From Fuscibacter oryzae (lineage in GTDB: Bacteria > Pseudomonadota > Alphaproteobacteria > Rhodobacterales > Rhodobacteraceae): a DNA stretch of 64,000 nucleotides. The notes under the pieces are model-generated. The model was not told the DNA's origin. It did not search any database and saw only the letters and a list, made by a program, of their open reading frames with translations. Position 1 is the stretch's first letter; every line of letters starts with the position of its first letter. Both the position numbers and the translations under genes were made by a program. Location: positions 310,001 to 374,000 of the forward strand of contig NZ_JAESVP010000001.1 of NCBI RefSeq assembly GCF_016765795.1, read 5' to 3'. This document shows positions 17,441-26,097 of this stretch, in pieces.

Positions 17441-17764
17441 ATGGAAATCCTGCTTGCCGCCGCCATTGGCCTACTGACCGCCGGGGGGATCTATCTTATC
17501 CTGCGGCTGCGGACCTTTCCGGTGATCCTTGGGCTGTCGCTGCTGTCTTATGCCTGTAACCTGTTCATCTTTGCCGCGGGCCGCCTTGCGCCGGGGCTGG
17601 TGCCGATCATCCACAAGGGGTCTGCGGGCTATACCGACCCCTTGCCACAGGCGCTTGTGCTGACCGCGATTGTGATCAGCTTTGGCATGACGGCGGTTCT
17701 GGTGATGCTGGCCATCGGGGCGCATCTGGGTGGTGGCGACGACAAGGTGGACCTGAACGAATGA
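17441..17764 (+). CDS. mrpC: Monovalent cation/H+ antiporter subunit C
   Basis: A 107-residue membrane subunit homologous to NuoK of complex I. Three helices are visible (about 3-22, 27-46, 72-95) with the conserved GIYLILRLRTFPVILGLSLLSYACNLFIF and DPLPQALVLTAIVISFG, where TDPLPQALVLTAIVI is diagnostic for MrpC. The ATG at 17441 follows GGCGGAG and begins one base after the mrpAB stop. Its end overlaps the mrpD start by four bases. Confidence 0.95.
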   Translation: MEILLAAAIGLLTAGGIYLILRLRTFPVILGLSLLSYACNLFIFAAGRLAPGLVPIIHKGSAGYTDPLPQALVLTAIVISFGMTAVLVMLAIGAHLGGGDDKVDLNE

Positions 17765-19242
17765 TGGGCAACCTGATCATTCTGCCAGTCGTCCTGCCCG
17801 CCGTTCTGGCCGGTCTGACCGTGCTTCTGGCGCGGGATAACCTGCGTTTGCAACGGGTTATCGGCTGTGTCGGCATGCTGGTCTTCGCAGCGCTGGCCCT
17901 GTGGCTGCTGCTGCATTCCAACGCGCCGCAAGCCTACCGCCTTGGCAACTGGCCTGCGCCCTTTGGCATCGTGCTGATGCTGGACCGGCTGTCGGCGCTG
18001 ATGCTGGCGCTGTTGGGTGCGGTCGCGCTGCCGGTTCTGGCCTATGCCATCGCCACCGGATGGGATGCGCGGGGGCGGCATTTCCATGCGCTGTTCCTGT
18101 TCCAGTTGATGGGCCTGTCGGGCGCGTTCCTGACCGCCGATGCCTTCAACCTGTTCGTGTTTTTCGAGGTGCTGCTGATCGCCAGTTATGGCCTGATGGT
18201 TCATGGCGGCGGCGATGCGCGGCTGCGGGCGGGGCTGCATTATGTGGTGACGAACCTTGTGGGATCGACCCTGTTCCTGTTCGCACTGGCCACGATTTAT
18301 GGCGTGACTGGCACGCTGAACATGGCCGATCTGGCGCAGAAATGGCCGCTGCTGCCGCCCGGCGATCAGGCGCTGGCGCGGGTGGCGGCGGGGCTGCTGC
18401 TGCTGGTCTTTGCCGTCAAGGGGGCGCTGGTGCCGCTGCAATTCTGGCTGCCCGGCACCTATGCCAATGCGCCGGGGCCGGTGGCGGCGCTGTTTGCGAT
18501 CATGACCAAGGTGGGCGCCTATGCCACGCTGCGGCTGGGAACGCTGGTGTTTGATCAGGGGCCGACGGCGGGCATGTGGGCCAGCCTGCTGTGGCCCGCC
18601 GCCCTGCTTACGCTGGCGCTGGGGGCCTTTGGGGCCTTGGGTGCGCGTGGCCTGTCGCGGCTGGTGGCCTTTACTGCCATCGGGTCGATGGGCACGGTGT
18701 TTCTGGCGCTGTCGGCGGGCACGGTGCAGGCCACAACGGCAGGCCTTTACTATATGATCCATTCCACCCTTGCCGGGGCGGCGCTGTTCCTGATTGCCGA
18801 TCTGGTGCTGTCGCGGCGTGGAAACCACCGGCTGGAGGATACCCGCCCCATCGCCCAAAGCGGCCTGATCGCCGCACTGTTCATGGCCGCCGCCATCGCC
18901 ATGGCCGGGGTGCCGCCGCTATCAGGCTTTCTGGGCAAGTTGTTGGTGTTGAACGCCCTGCCCTTTGTGCTGGGATGGGCCACGATCCTGATTGCCAGCT
19001 TTCTGACCCTGCTTGCGCTGGCACGCGCCGGGTCTGCCCTGTTCTGGAAGGGCAGCGGCCAGCCGCCCGCGCCGCACCCGACGCAACCCATGACCCTTGC
19101 TGCCACTGGCACACTGTTGGCAGGCCTTGTCGCACTGACGCTTTTCGCAGGCCCGCTCACCACATGGTTGTCCGAAACCGCGCAAGACCTGCACGCGCCC
19201 GCCGCCTATGTGGCGGCCACCGCCTTGCAGGGGGGAAACTGA
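17761..19242 (+). CDS. mrpD: Monovalent cation/H+ antiporter subunit D
   Basis: A 493-residue NuoN/NuoM-like antiporter subunit with about 14 membrane helices. Conserved points are the glutamate in FNLFVFFEVLLIASYGLM, the lysine in VFAVKGALVPLQFWLPGTYANAPGPVAALFAIMTKVGAYA, and MAGVPPLSGFLGKLLVLNAL. With MrpA it forms the ion-translocating core. The start overlaps mrpC by ATGA, and the stop overlaps the mrpE start by one base, so translation is coupled. An ATG three bases further on is an alternative start. Confidence 0.95.
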   Translation: MMGNLIILPVVLPAVLAGLTVLLARDNLRLQRVIGCVGMLVFAALALWLLLHSNAPQAYRLGNWPAPFGIVLMLDRLSALMLALLGAVALPVLAYAIATGWDARGRHFHALFLFQLMGLSGAFLTADAFNLFVFFEVLLIASYGLMVHGGGDARLRAGLHYVVTNLVGSTLFLFALATIYGVTGTLNMADLAQKWPLLPPGDQALARVAAGLLLLVFAVKGALVPLQFWLPGTYANAPGPVAALFAIMTKVGAYATLRLGTLVFDQGPTAGMWASLLWPAALLTLALGAFGALGARGLSRLVAFTAIGSMGTVFLALSAGTVQATTAGLYYMIHSTLAGAALFLIADLVLSRRGNHRLEDTRPIAQSGLIAALFMAAAIAMAGVPPLSGFLGKLLVLNALPFVLGWATILIASFLTLLALARAGSALFWKGSGQPPAPHPTQPMTLAATGTLLAGLVALTLFAGPLTTWLSETAQDLHAPAAYVAATALQGGN

Positions 19243-19733
19243 TGCGCCGCCTGTTTCCCCACCCCTATCTGACCGTCACGCTGGTGGTGCTGTGGCTGCT
19301 GCTGGTCAACCGGCTGGCACTGGGCAGCGTGGTCATGGCGCTGATCCTTGGCACCGCCATTCCGCTGATCACCGCGCGTTGGTGGCCAGGCACGCCGCCG
19401 GTGGCGCGCCCGCTGGCGCTGATCTCCTACATCGGGCTGGTGATCTGGGATGTGATCATCGCAAATCTCCAGGTGGCAAGGATCGTGCTGTTCATGCCAA
19501 CCGCCCGCATCAAAAGCGCCTGGATCACCGTGCCGCTGGATCTGACCAGCCCCGAAGCGATCACCCTTCTGGCGGGTACCATCACCATGACGCCCGGCAC
19601 GCTGACCGCCGACATCGCATCGGACGGGAAATCGCTGCTGATCCATTCGCTGCATGCGCCCGACCCCGATGCCATCCGCGATGACATCAAGGTGCGCTAT
19701 GAGGCCCGGCTGAAAAGGATATTCGCGGAATGA
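19242..19733 (+). CDS. mrpE: Monovalent cation/H+ antiporter subunit E
   Basis: A 163-residue subunit with two or three N-terminal helices (PYLTVTLVVLWLLLVNRLALGSVVMALILG and ALISYIGLVIWDVIIANLQVARIVL). A soluble C-terminal domain follows, containing the family signature WITVPLDLTSPEAITLLAGTITMTPGTL. The ATG is shared with the TGA of mrpD (TGATG) and is preceded by GGGGGAA. MrpE is required for assembly of the complex and has no complex I counterpart. Confidence 0.94.
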   Translation: MRRLFPHPYLTVTLVVLWLLLVNRLALGSVVMALILGTAIPLITARWWPGTPPVARPLALISYIGLVIWDVIIANLQVARIVLFMPTARIKSAWITVPLDLTSPEAITLLAGTITMTPGTLTADIASDGKSLLIHSLHAPDPDAIRDDIKVRYEARLKRIFAE

Positions 19734-19999
19734 TCGCCTATGCCCTTACCTTTGCCATCGGGTGTTTCGCATTGGCCCTGCTGATGAACCTGATCCGGCT
19801 GGCCACCGCCAAGGCACCGGGTGACCGCATTCTGGCGGTGGATACCATGGTGATCAACGTCATCGGCCTGATCGTGCTTTATGGCATCAAAACAGCATCC
19901 GGCCTGAATTTCGAGGCGGCGATCCTGTTCGCCATGACCGGCTTTGTATCTACCGTCGCCTTCGCCAAATTCCTGCTGCGCGGAAACATCATCGAATGA
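19730..19999 (+). CDS. mrpF: Monovalent cation/H+ antiporter subunit F
   Basis: An 89-residue protein with three predicted helices. The conserved middle is LIRLATAKAPGDRILAVDTMVINVIGLIVLYG, where the APGDRILAVDT aspartate pair is the hallmark of MrpF. The start overlaps the mrpE stop by four bases and the end overlaps the mrpG start by four bases. Confidence 0.94.
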   Translation: MIAYALTFAIGCFALALLMNLIRLATAKAPGDRILAVDTMVINVIGLIVLYGIKTASGLNFEAAILFAMTGFVSTVAFAKFLLRGNIIE

Positions 20000-20376
20000 T
20001 CCTTGACCTGCTGATCACCGCAGCCCTGATCATCGGCGGCGCTTTCGCGCTGATCGGCAGCTATGGCCTGTTGCGCCTGAAAGACCCGTTTCAGCGGCTT
20101 CACGCGCCGACAAAGGGCAGCACGCTGGGCGTTGGGGCGGTTCTGGTCGCCTCGGCCCTTGCCCATTTCGCACGCGGGCAAGGAGCATCGTGGCACGAGG
20201 TTCTGGTGACGGGCTTCATCTTCCTGACCGCGCCCCTGACCGCGCTGTATCTGGCGCGGGTGCATCTGCATCGGGCGGAGCCGAAGCCGCCGCTGCCCTC
20301 ACCGGCCACCGGGTCTGGTTGGGCCAGCCGTGATCTTGGGTTGGAAAACATCCAACCTGAGCGCGAAAAGGAATAA
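19996..20376 (+). CDS. mrpG: Monovalent cation/H+ antiporter subunit G
   Basis: A 126-residue last subunit of the operon. It has three helices and the conserved GSYGLLRLKDPFQRLHAPTKGSTLGVGAVLVASAL. The tail (about 90-126) is hydrophilic and Pro-rich, and longer than the minimal MrpG. No strong terminator is visible before mscL, which starts 108 bases on, so readthrough is possible. Confidence 0.94.
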   Translation: MILDLLITAALIIGGAFALIGSYGLLRLKDPFQRLHAPTKGSTLGVGAVLVASALAHFARGQGASWHEVLVTGFIFLTAPLTALYLARVHLHRAEPKPPLPSPATGSGWASRDLGLENIQPEREKE

Positions 20377-20484
20377 TTCCCCGTTAATAAACCATTGTTT
20401 CTGTGGCATAGTTTCTGCGCGATGCGCGAAAAGCGTGCGTAACAGGCAGGCAACGAACCTGCGGGGCATCAAAGGAACAGTGAA

Positions 20485-20895
20485 ATGATCAATGAATTCA
20501 AAGCCTTTCTGATGAAGGGCAATGTCATGGACCTTGCCGTTGGTATCATCATCGGCGCGGCCTTCACCGCAATCGTCAACAGCCTTGTGGGCGACCTGAT
20601 CAACCCGATCATCGGTCTGATCCTGGGCGGCATCAATTTTTCCGACATGTTCCTTGACCTGTCGGGCACCAATCCGGCCTCTCTGGCAGCCGCCAAAGAA
20701 TCGGGCGCTGCGGTGTTCGCTTATGGCGCGTTCATCACTGCCGTGATCAACTTTGTCATCATCGGCTTCGTGGTGTTCATGCTGGTCAAGGCGATGAACA
20801 AGCTGATGCCGCCCAAGGCGGCAGAGCCCGCGCCGCCCGCCGGCCCGACGGAAGTGGACGTGCTGAAAGACATTCTGGCCGCCCTGAAGAAATAA
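20485..20895 (+). CDS. mscL: Large-conductance mechanosensitive channel
   Basis: MscL opens under membrane tension to release solutes during hypo-osmotic shock. The 136-residue product begins [27 protein letters not shown], the N-terminal amphipathic helix and TM1 with the pore constriction. TM2 is [29 protein letters not shown]. The C-terminal bundle [13 protein letters not shown] is intact. Placement behind a cation/proton antiporter operon gives an ion and osmotic homeostasis cluster. The ribosome site AAAGGAACAG precedes the ATG. Confidence 0.97.
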   Translation: MINEFKAFLMKGNVMDLAVGIIIGAAFTAIVNSLVGDLINPIIGLILGGINFSDMFLDLSGTNPASLAAAKESGAAVFAYGAFITAVINFVIIGFVVFMLVKAMNKLMPPKAAEPAPPAGPTEVDVLKDILAALKK

Positions 20896-20910
20896 GCGGC
20901 AGAGCAGTGC

Positions 20911-20945
20911 AAAAGGCCCCCGGATCGCCTCCGGGGGCCTTTTTC
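20911..20945. terminator. Rho-independent terminator after mscL (bidirectional)
   Basis: AAAAGGCCCCCGG and CCGGGGGCCTTTTT form a long GC stem with A and T flanks. It lies 15 bases after the mscL stop and directly before the convergent ald stop, and can serve both genes. Confidence 0.9.
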
Positions 20946-20946
20946 G

Positions 20947-22065
20947 TTACATGGCCAGCGCCTCGGCCCCGGTGATCGAGGGCAGGCCGAGGGCGGCCCC
21001 GACGGCGGCATAGGTCAGCTTGCCCGCATGGACGTTGAGGCCATTCAGCAGGTGCTTGTCCTCGGCGCAGGCACGTTTCCAGCCCTTGTCGGCCAAGGCC
21101 AGCATGAAGGGCATGGTGGCGTTGCCCAAGGCTTGGGTCGAGGTGCGGGCCACGGCGCCGGGCATGTTGGCCACGCAATAGTGCATGATACCATCCACCT
21201 CATAAATCGGGTCCTGATGGGTGGTGGCGCGGCTGGTTTCAAAGCAGCCGCCCTGGTCAATCGCCACATCGACCAGCGCCGCGCCGGGTTTCAGCTCCTT
21301 GAGCTGCGCCCGGCTGATCAGCTTAGGGGCTGCCGCGCCGGGGATCAGCACGGCACCGATGATCAGATCGGCCTCGCGTGCAAGGGCAATGGTGTTGCCC
21401 GCCGAGGCGTAGGCATTCTTGAACTGCCCGCCGAACACGTCATCCAGATAGCGCAGGCGGTTCACGGAACGGTCGATCACCGTCACATCAGCGCCCATCC
21501 CCGCAGCCACCTTGCCCGCATGTGTGCCGACAACACCGCCGCCGATGACCAGCACCTTGGCAGGCAGCACGCCGGGCACGCCGCCCAACAGAACCCCGCG
21601 CCCGCCATTGGCCTTTTGCAACGTCCACGCCCCCACCTGCGGTGCCAGACGGCCCGCAACCTCGGACATCGGGGCCAGCAGCGGCAGGCCGCCGCGATCA
21701 TCGGTGACGGTTTCATAGGCGATGCAGGTGGCACCCGAGGCAAGCAGATCATGGGTCTGCTCAGGGTCGGGCGCGAGGTGCAGATAGGTGAACAGCACCT
21801 GACCGGGCCGCAGGCGCTTGCGTTCCACCGCCTGCGGTTCCTTGACCTTGACGATCATGTCCGCCTTGGCGAACACTTCCTCTGCCGTGTCGATGATCTT
21901 TGCCCCGACGGCGGTATAGTCGGAATCGGAAAAGCCGGCCCCAAGGCCGGCCTTCGTTTCGATCATGACCTCATGGCCATGGGCAATCGCCTCGCGCGCG
22001 GCATCCGGCGTCATGCCGACGCGGAATTCCTGCGGTTTGATCTCTTTCGGGCAACCGATTTTCAT
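20947..22065 (-). CDS. ald: Alanine dehydrogenase
   Basis: Ald interconverts L-alanine with pyruvate, NH3 and NADH, and lets cells use alanine or fix ammonium. The 372-residue protein has the family N-terminus MKIGCPKEIKPQEFRVGMTPDAA, the pyruvate-site VKVKEPQAVE (catalytic Lys region) and TYLHLAPD (catalytic His region). The NAD Rossmann motif is VIGGGVVGTHAGKVAAGMGADVTVID, followed by QGGCFETSRATTH. The start at 22065 follows TTTGGAGG; a further ATG 12 bases upstream lies in the ribosome site. It is divergent from an Lrp-type regulator, the usual arrangement for alanine-induced control. Confidence 0.97.
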   Translation of the reverse strand: MKIGCPKEIKPQEFRVGMTPDAAREAIAHGHEVMIETKAGLGAGFSDSDYTAVGAKIIDTAEEVFAKADMIVKVKEPQAVERKRLRPGQVLFTYLHLAPDPEQTHDLLASGATCIAYETVTDDRGGLPLLAPMSEVAGRLAPQVGAWTLQKANGGRGVLLGGVPGVLPAKVLVIGGGVVGTHAGKVAAGMGADVTVIDRSVNRLRYLDDVFGGQFKNAYASAGNTIALAREADLIIGAVLIPGAAAPKLISRAQLKELKPGAALVDVAIDQGGCFETSRATTHQDPIYEVDGIMHYCVANMPGAVARTSTQALGNATMPFMLALADKGWKRACAEDKHLLNGLNVHAGKLTYAAVGAALGLPSITGAEALAM

Positions 22066-22170
22066 ATGAACCTCCAAAGGGGCCTCCCCGCCCCGTGTGG
22101 GATCAGGATTGCGCGAATCCGCTGCGGGAAGTTTGAATTTCCTGTGGCAGTTCTGGCGAGCCGTGGTAGA

Positions 22171-22192
22171 TTTTTCGCAGAATTTGGAAAAA
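22171..22192. promoter_or_regulatory. Candidate Lrp-type operator between ald and its regulator
   Basis: TTTTTC and GAAAAA form an inverted repeat around a 10-base A/T-rich centre, 17 bases before the regulator start and about 105 bases from the ald start. The symmetric TTT/AAA flanks fit Lrp/AsnC binding sites. Binding is inferred, not shown. Confidence 0.45.
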
Positions 22193-22208
22193 TGCCGCAG
22201 GAAATCCC

Positions 22209-22673
22209 ATGGATGCCAGCCTTGACGCCACCGACCGCCGCCTTCTGACCGTGTTGCAGCGCGAAGGCCGCATCACCAATGCCGAGCTGAGCGAGCGGGT
22301 GAACCTGTCACCTTCCGCCTGCCACCGCCGCGTTCAGCGGCTGGAGGAGGATGGCTATATCGCCCGCTATGTCGCGCTGCTGGATACCCGCAAGATCGGC
22401 AAGCCAACCACGGTTTATGTGGAAATCACCCTGCAAGGGCAGGCCGATGAGTTGCTGGACGCCTTTGAGCGCGAGGTGGCCAAGGTGCCGGACATTCTGG
22501 AATGCCATCTGATGGCCGGGCAGGCCGATTACCTTTTGAAGATCATGGCCGAGGATACCGAGGATTTCGCCCGCATCCACCGCCAGTATCTGTCACGGCT
22601 GCCCGGCGTGCGGCAGATGCATTCCAGTTTCGCGCTGCGGACGGTGGTGCAGACCACGGCGCTGTCGGTGTGA
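22209..22673 (+). CDS. Lrp/AsnC family transcriptional regulator (probable ald activator)
   Basis: A 154-residue regulator. The winged HTH is at about 8-60 (DATDRRLLTVLQREGRITNAELSERVNLSPSACHRRVQRLEEDGYI). The RAM/AsnC ligand-binding domain is at about 70-150 (VYVEITLQGQ...VPDILECHLMAGQADYLLKIMAEDTEDF). Its divergent position next to ald makes alanine the likely effector and ald the likely target, as for AldR and PutR-like regulators. It probably autoregulates through the shared intergenic region. Confidence 0.92.
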   Translation: MDASLDATDRRLLTVLQREGRITNAELSERVNLSPSACHRRVQRLEEDGYIARYVALLDTRKIGKPTTVYVEITLQGQADELLDAFEREVAKVPDILECHLMAGQADYLLKIMAEDTEDFARIHRQYLSRLPGVRQMHSSFALRTVVQTTALSV

Positions 22674-22685
22674 AAGGCGGGGGCC

Positions 22686-22723
22686 AGCCCCCGCACCCCC
22701 GGGATATTTATGAACAGATGATG
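22686..22723. repeat. Post-gene element: C-rich hairpin arm plus ggatatttatgaacagatgatg box, copy 1
   Basis: Just after the regulator stop a GCGGGGG/CCCCCGC hairpin is followed by an ACCCCCG run and the box GGATATTTATGAACAGATGA. The same layout and box recur at 31507-31545 after the pyrophosphatase gene. I recall similar boxes behind many Rhodobacterales genes; a termination or processing role is only a guess. Confidence 0.6.
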
Positions 22724-22724
22724 A

Positions 22725-23663
22725 TCAGGCGAAAAAGCCCGGGCCTGCGCGTTTAAGCAGATCGGCGGCGAGGTCGCGGCCCATGGCGGCGCCATCGGCG
22801 GCAGAGCCATGGCGTTCGCCCGCGATCACCTGAGTTCCGTCAGGGCGCAGGATTTCGCCGCGCAGCCACAGGGTTTGGCCCTGTAGTGTGGCAAGCCCGG
22901 CAATCGGGGTTTCGCAAGACCCATCAAGATGCAGAAGGAAGGCGCGTTCGGCCGCCAGCCGCAGCCCCGTTTCGTGGTGGTGAATGGCGTCCAGAAGCGC
23001 CTTGGTGCGGGCATCATCGGCGCGGCGTTCGACACCGATCGCCCCTTGGGCCACAGCGGGCAGCATGTGATCGGGGTCGATGGCCGACCGGGCGACATGG
23101 GCCATGCCCAGCCGGTTCAGGCCTGCCATGGCAAGGAAGGTGGCCGCCGCGACGCCATCGCCCAGCTTTTTCAGCCGGGTTTGCACATTGCCACGAAATT
23201 CAACCAGTTGCAGGTCAGGGCGGCGGTGCGCCAGTTGGGCGCGGCGGCGAAGCGAGGACGAGCCGACCGTGGCCCCCTGCGGCAAATCCTCCAGCGTGGC
23301 GTAAGCGGTGGAGACGAAGGCATCGCGCACGTCCTCTCGCGGCAGATAGCAATCCAGCAGCAGCCCCTCGGGTTGCAGGGTCGGCATGTCCTTCATCGAA
23401 TGCACGGCGATGTCGATGCTGCCATCCAACAGCGCCTCTTCAATCTCGCGCGTGAACAGGCCCTTGCCGCCGATGTCTTTCAGCGCACGGTCCTGAATCT
23501 GATCGCCGGTGACCTTGATCACCACGATCTGGAAAGCGTCCTGCGGCAGGGCAAAGGCCGCCATCAGCCGGTCGCGGGTTTCATGCGCCTGTGCCAGCGC
23601 AAGCGGAGAGCCTCGGGTGCCGATGTTCAGCGGGCGGTCTGGTGTGGGCAAATCATGGGTCAT
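22725..23663 (-). CDS. hemC: Hydroxymethylbilane synthase (porphobilinogen deaminase)
   Basis: HemC condenses four porphobilinogens into the linear hydroxymethylbilane, a core step of tetrapyrrole synthesis. In the 312-residue product NIGTRGSPLALAQA opens domain 1, and GGKGLFTREIEEALLDGSIDIAVHSMKDMPT carries the catalytic Asp. VGSSSLRRRAQLAHRRPDL is the basic substrate cleft. The Cys in DGSCETPIAGL binds the dipyrromethane cofactor. The start at 23663 (MTHDLPTPDRPLNIGTRGS) is chosen because the longer frame runs through hemE. It is divergent from hemE with 96 bases between, a common alphaproteobacterial arrangement that allows joint control. Confidence 0.96.
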   Translation of the reverse strand: MTHDLPTPDRPLNIGTRGSPLALAQAHETRDRLMAAFALPQDAFQIVVIKVTGDQIQDRALKDIGGKGLFTREIEEALLDGSIDIAVHSMKDMPTLQPEGLLLDCYLPREDVRDAFVSTAYATLEDLPQGATVGSSSLRRRAQLAHRRPDLQLVEFRGNVQTRLKKLGDGVAAATFLAMAGLNRLGMAHVARSAIDPDHMLPAVAQGAIGVERRADDARTKALLDAIHHHETGLRLAAERAFLLHLDGSCETPIAGLATLQGQTLWLRGEILRPDGTQVIAGERHGSAADGAAMGRDLAADLLKRAGPGFFA

Positions 23664-23759
23664 GGCCAGACCAATACCCGCGACCAAAGCGCCGATCAAC
23701 CGCCTGCCGCTTGACATGCCGCCGCAGGCGGGCAAGGCAAGGGGCGAATGGAGACCCCG

Positions 23760-24788
23760 ATGACCAAGCTGATCCTGCGCGCCCTTGCCGGTGAAACCCT
23801 GCCCACCCCGCCCGTCTGGATGATGCGGCAGGCCGGGCGATACCTGCCGGAATACCGCGCGACGCGGGCGCAGGCGGGCGACTTTCTGTCGCTGTGCTAC
23901 AACCCGGAACTGGCCGCCGAGGTGACCTTGCAGCCGATCCGCCGCTATGGCTTTGATGCGGCGATCCTGTTCGCCGACATTCTGTTGTTGCCGCAGGCGC
24001 TGGGGCCGAAGCTGTGGTTTGAAACCGGCGAGGGGCCGCGGATGGAAACGACGACGACACCAGAACAGGTGGCGGCGCTGCGTACGTCCGGGGCGATCCA
24101 CGACACGCTGTCGCCAATTTATGAGACCATCCGCATCCTGCGCCGCGAACTGCCTGAGGAGACCACGCTGATCGGCTTTGCCGGGGCGCCCTGGACGGTG
24201 GCGACCTATATGATCGCCGGGCGCGGATCGAAAGATCAGGGCGCGGCCCATGCGCTGAAGGCCGCCGACCGCGCCACCTTTGCCGCGTTGATCGACCGGA
24301 TTACCGAGGCCACGGTGGAATACCTGTCGGCGCAGATCGAGGCCGGGGCCGAGGTGGTCAAGCTGTTTGACTCGTGGGCCGGTAGCTTGAAGGGCGCAGA
24401 TTTCACCGATTTCGCGGTGGAACCCACCCGCCGGATCATCGCCGTGCTGAAGGTCCGCCATCCCGAGACTCCGGTGATTGCCTTTCCGCGAGAGGCAGGG
24501 GCGGGCTATATCGGCTTCGCCAAGGCCACCGGGGCCGATTGCGTGGCCATCGACAATTCGGTCAGCCCGGAATGGGCGGCGGAAAATGTGCAGCCCGGCG
24601 GTTGCGTGCAGGGCAATCTTGCGCCCGGCCATATGGTGACGGGCGGGCAGGATCTTATCGACGCCACCCGCCGCGTGGTCGATGCCTTCCGGGGCGGGCC
24701 CCATATCTTCAACCTGGGCCATGGCATCACGCCGGATGCCGACCCGGCCAATGTACAACTGATGGTCGATACGGTGCGGGGCGCCTGA
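23760..24788 (+). CDS. hemE: Uroporphyrinogen decarboxylase
   Basis: HemE decarboxylates uroporphyrinogen III to coproporphyrinogen III. The 342-residue product has the signature [17 protein letters not shown] (residues 17-33), with the Arg residues that bind substrate carboxylates. The catalytic Asp is in [16 protein letters not shown], and [16 protein letters not shown] and [13 protein letters not shown] are also present. The start at 23760 has GGAG upstream; an ATG at 23748 with AAGGGG would add four residues. With hemC, and hemF elsewhere in the window, three steps of haem synthesis are present. Confidence 0.96.
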   Translation: MTKLILRALAGETLPTPPVWMMRQAGRYLPEYRATRAQAGDFLSLCYNPELAAEVTLQPIRRYGFDAAILFADILLLPQALGPKLWFETGEGPRMETTTTPEQVAALRTSGAIHDTLSPIYETIRILRRELPEETTLIGFAGAPWTVATYMIAGRGSKDQGAAHALKAADRATFAALIDRITEATVEYLSAQIEAGAEVVKLFDSWAGSLKGADFTDFAVEPTRRIIAVLKVRHPETPVIAFPREAGAGYIGFAKATGADCVAIDNSVSPEWAAENVQPGGCVQGNLAPGHMVTGGQDLIDATRRVVDAFRGGPHIFNLGHGITPDADPANVQLMVDTVRGA

Positions 24789-24886
24789 CCTGCGCCATCT
24801 GATCAACTCTGGTTTCAGATTGGGTCACAGATATTGACTTATCCTCGCCGGGGCGGAAGGGTCGCCCCAACCTTGGGAGGGATCAG

Positions 24887-26095
24887 ATGAACTGGGCGCA
24901 TGTATTGGCCAGCCGCTCGTCGCGGATGAAGGCTTCGGAAATCCGTGAATTGCTGAAGCTGCTGGATCAGCCCGACATCATTTCCTTCGCGGGCGGCATC
25001 CCTGACCCCGCGCTGTTTCCGGCCGAAGCCTATCGCACGGCCTATGCCAATGCCCTGTCGGATGACCGCGCGGCGGGCGCTCTGCAATATTCGATCTCGG
25101 AAGGCTACAAACCCCTGCGCGACTGGATCGCGGCCGACATGACCCGCCTAGGCATTCCCTGCGATGCGGGCAACATCCTGATCACGAGTGGCAGCCAGCA
25201 GGCGCTAGATTATCTGGGCAAGCTGATGATCAGCCCGAATGATACGGTTCTGGTCGGCTGGCCCACCTATCTGGGCGCCTTGGGGGCCTTCAACGCCTAT
25301 GAGCCGAACTATGACCGGCTGGACCCGCGATCGAACCTGTCGCCAGCCGATTTTGCCGCGCGGGCAGAGGCCAAGGGCGGCCGGGTGAAATATGCCTATC
25401 TGTCGGTCGATTTCGCCAACCCCACCGGCCAGACGCTGGACCGTGCCGCGCGCGAGGCGGTGATTGATCTGGCCGATGCGATGGACATCGCGGTGGTTGA
25501 GGATGCCGCCTACCAGACCCTGCGCTTTGATGGCGAACCGATCCCGCCGATCCTGGCGCTGGAAATCGCGCGCAAGGGCAGCATCGAGGAGTGCCGGACG
25601 ATCTATTGCGGCTCATTCTCGAAATCGCTCGCCCCCGGCCTGCGGGTGGGCTGGGTTTGTGCGGCGAAAGAGGTGATCGGGCGGCTGGTTTTGATGAAGC
25701 AAGCTGCCGATCTGCATTCCTCGACCGCGAACCAGATGGTGACGGAAGAGGTGGCGCGCCTGCATCTGGCCGATCATGCCGAAACCCTGCGCGCCGTTTA
25801 TTCCGCCCGCCGCGACCATATGCTGGCGGCGTTGCAGCGCGAAATGCCTGCGGGCGTGGAATGGACCCGGCCTGAGGGGGGGATGTTCGTCTGGATCACC
25901 CTGCCCCAGCATATCGACGGCGCCGAACTGCTGGCCCAGTCGCTGAAATCCGAACGGGTGGCCTTCGTTCCCGGCCGCGCCTTTTTCGCCGACGGATCGA
26001 ACGGCAACACCATCCGCCTGTCGTTCTCTTGCGCGAACGAGGCGATGATTGACGAAGGCATCAAACGCCTTGGCCGTCTGGTCAAAGCCGCCTGA
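24887..26095 (+). CDS. PLP-dependent aminotransferase, class I/II fold
   Basis: A 402-residue fold-type I aminotransferase of the 2-aminoadipate/MocR-like subgroup without a DNA-binding domain. The N-terminus is WAHVLASRSSRMKASEIRELLKLL. The substrate loop is IISFAGGIPDPALFP and the cofactor loop is ITSGSQQALDYLGKLM. YLSVDFANPTGQTLDRAAR holds the Asn, VVEDAAYQTLRFDG the Asp, and the Schiff-base lysine lies in CGSFSKSLAPGLRVGW. The natural amino acid is not determinable. A DMT exporter follows after two bases, so the pair may handle one amino acid or its keto acid. Confidence 0.9.
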   Translation: MNWAHVLASRSSRMKASEIRELLKLLDQPDIISFAGGIPDPALFPAEAYRTAYANALSDDRAAGALQYSISEGYKPLRDWIAADMTRLGIPCDAGNILITSGSQQALDYLGKLMISPNDTVLVGWPTYLGALGAFNAYEPNYDRLDPRSNLSPADFAARAEAKGGRVKYAYLSVDFANPTGQTLDRAAREAVIDLADAMDIAVVEDAAYQTLRFDGEPIPPILALEIARKGSIEECRTIYCGSFSKSLAPGLRVGWVCAAKEVIGRLVLMKQAADLHSSTANQMVTEEVARLHLADHAETLRAVYSARRDHMLAALQREMPAGVEWTRPEGGMFVWITLPQHIDGAELLAQSLKSERVAFVPGRAFFADGSNGNTIRLSFSCANEAMIDEGIKRLGRLVKAA

Positions 26096-26097
26096 TC

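Noticed and set aside
23664..24806. N-terminal extension of the hemC frame giving a 693-residue protein
   Set aside because: The extension is antisense to hemE. HemC family length and the GTRGSPLALAQA start support the ATG at 23663.
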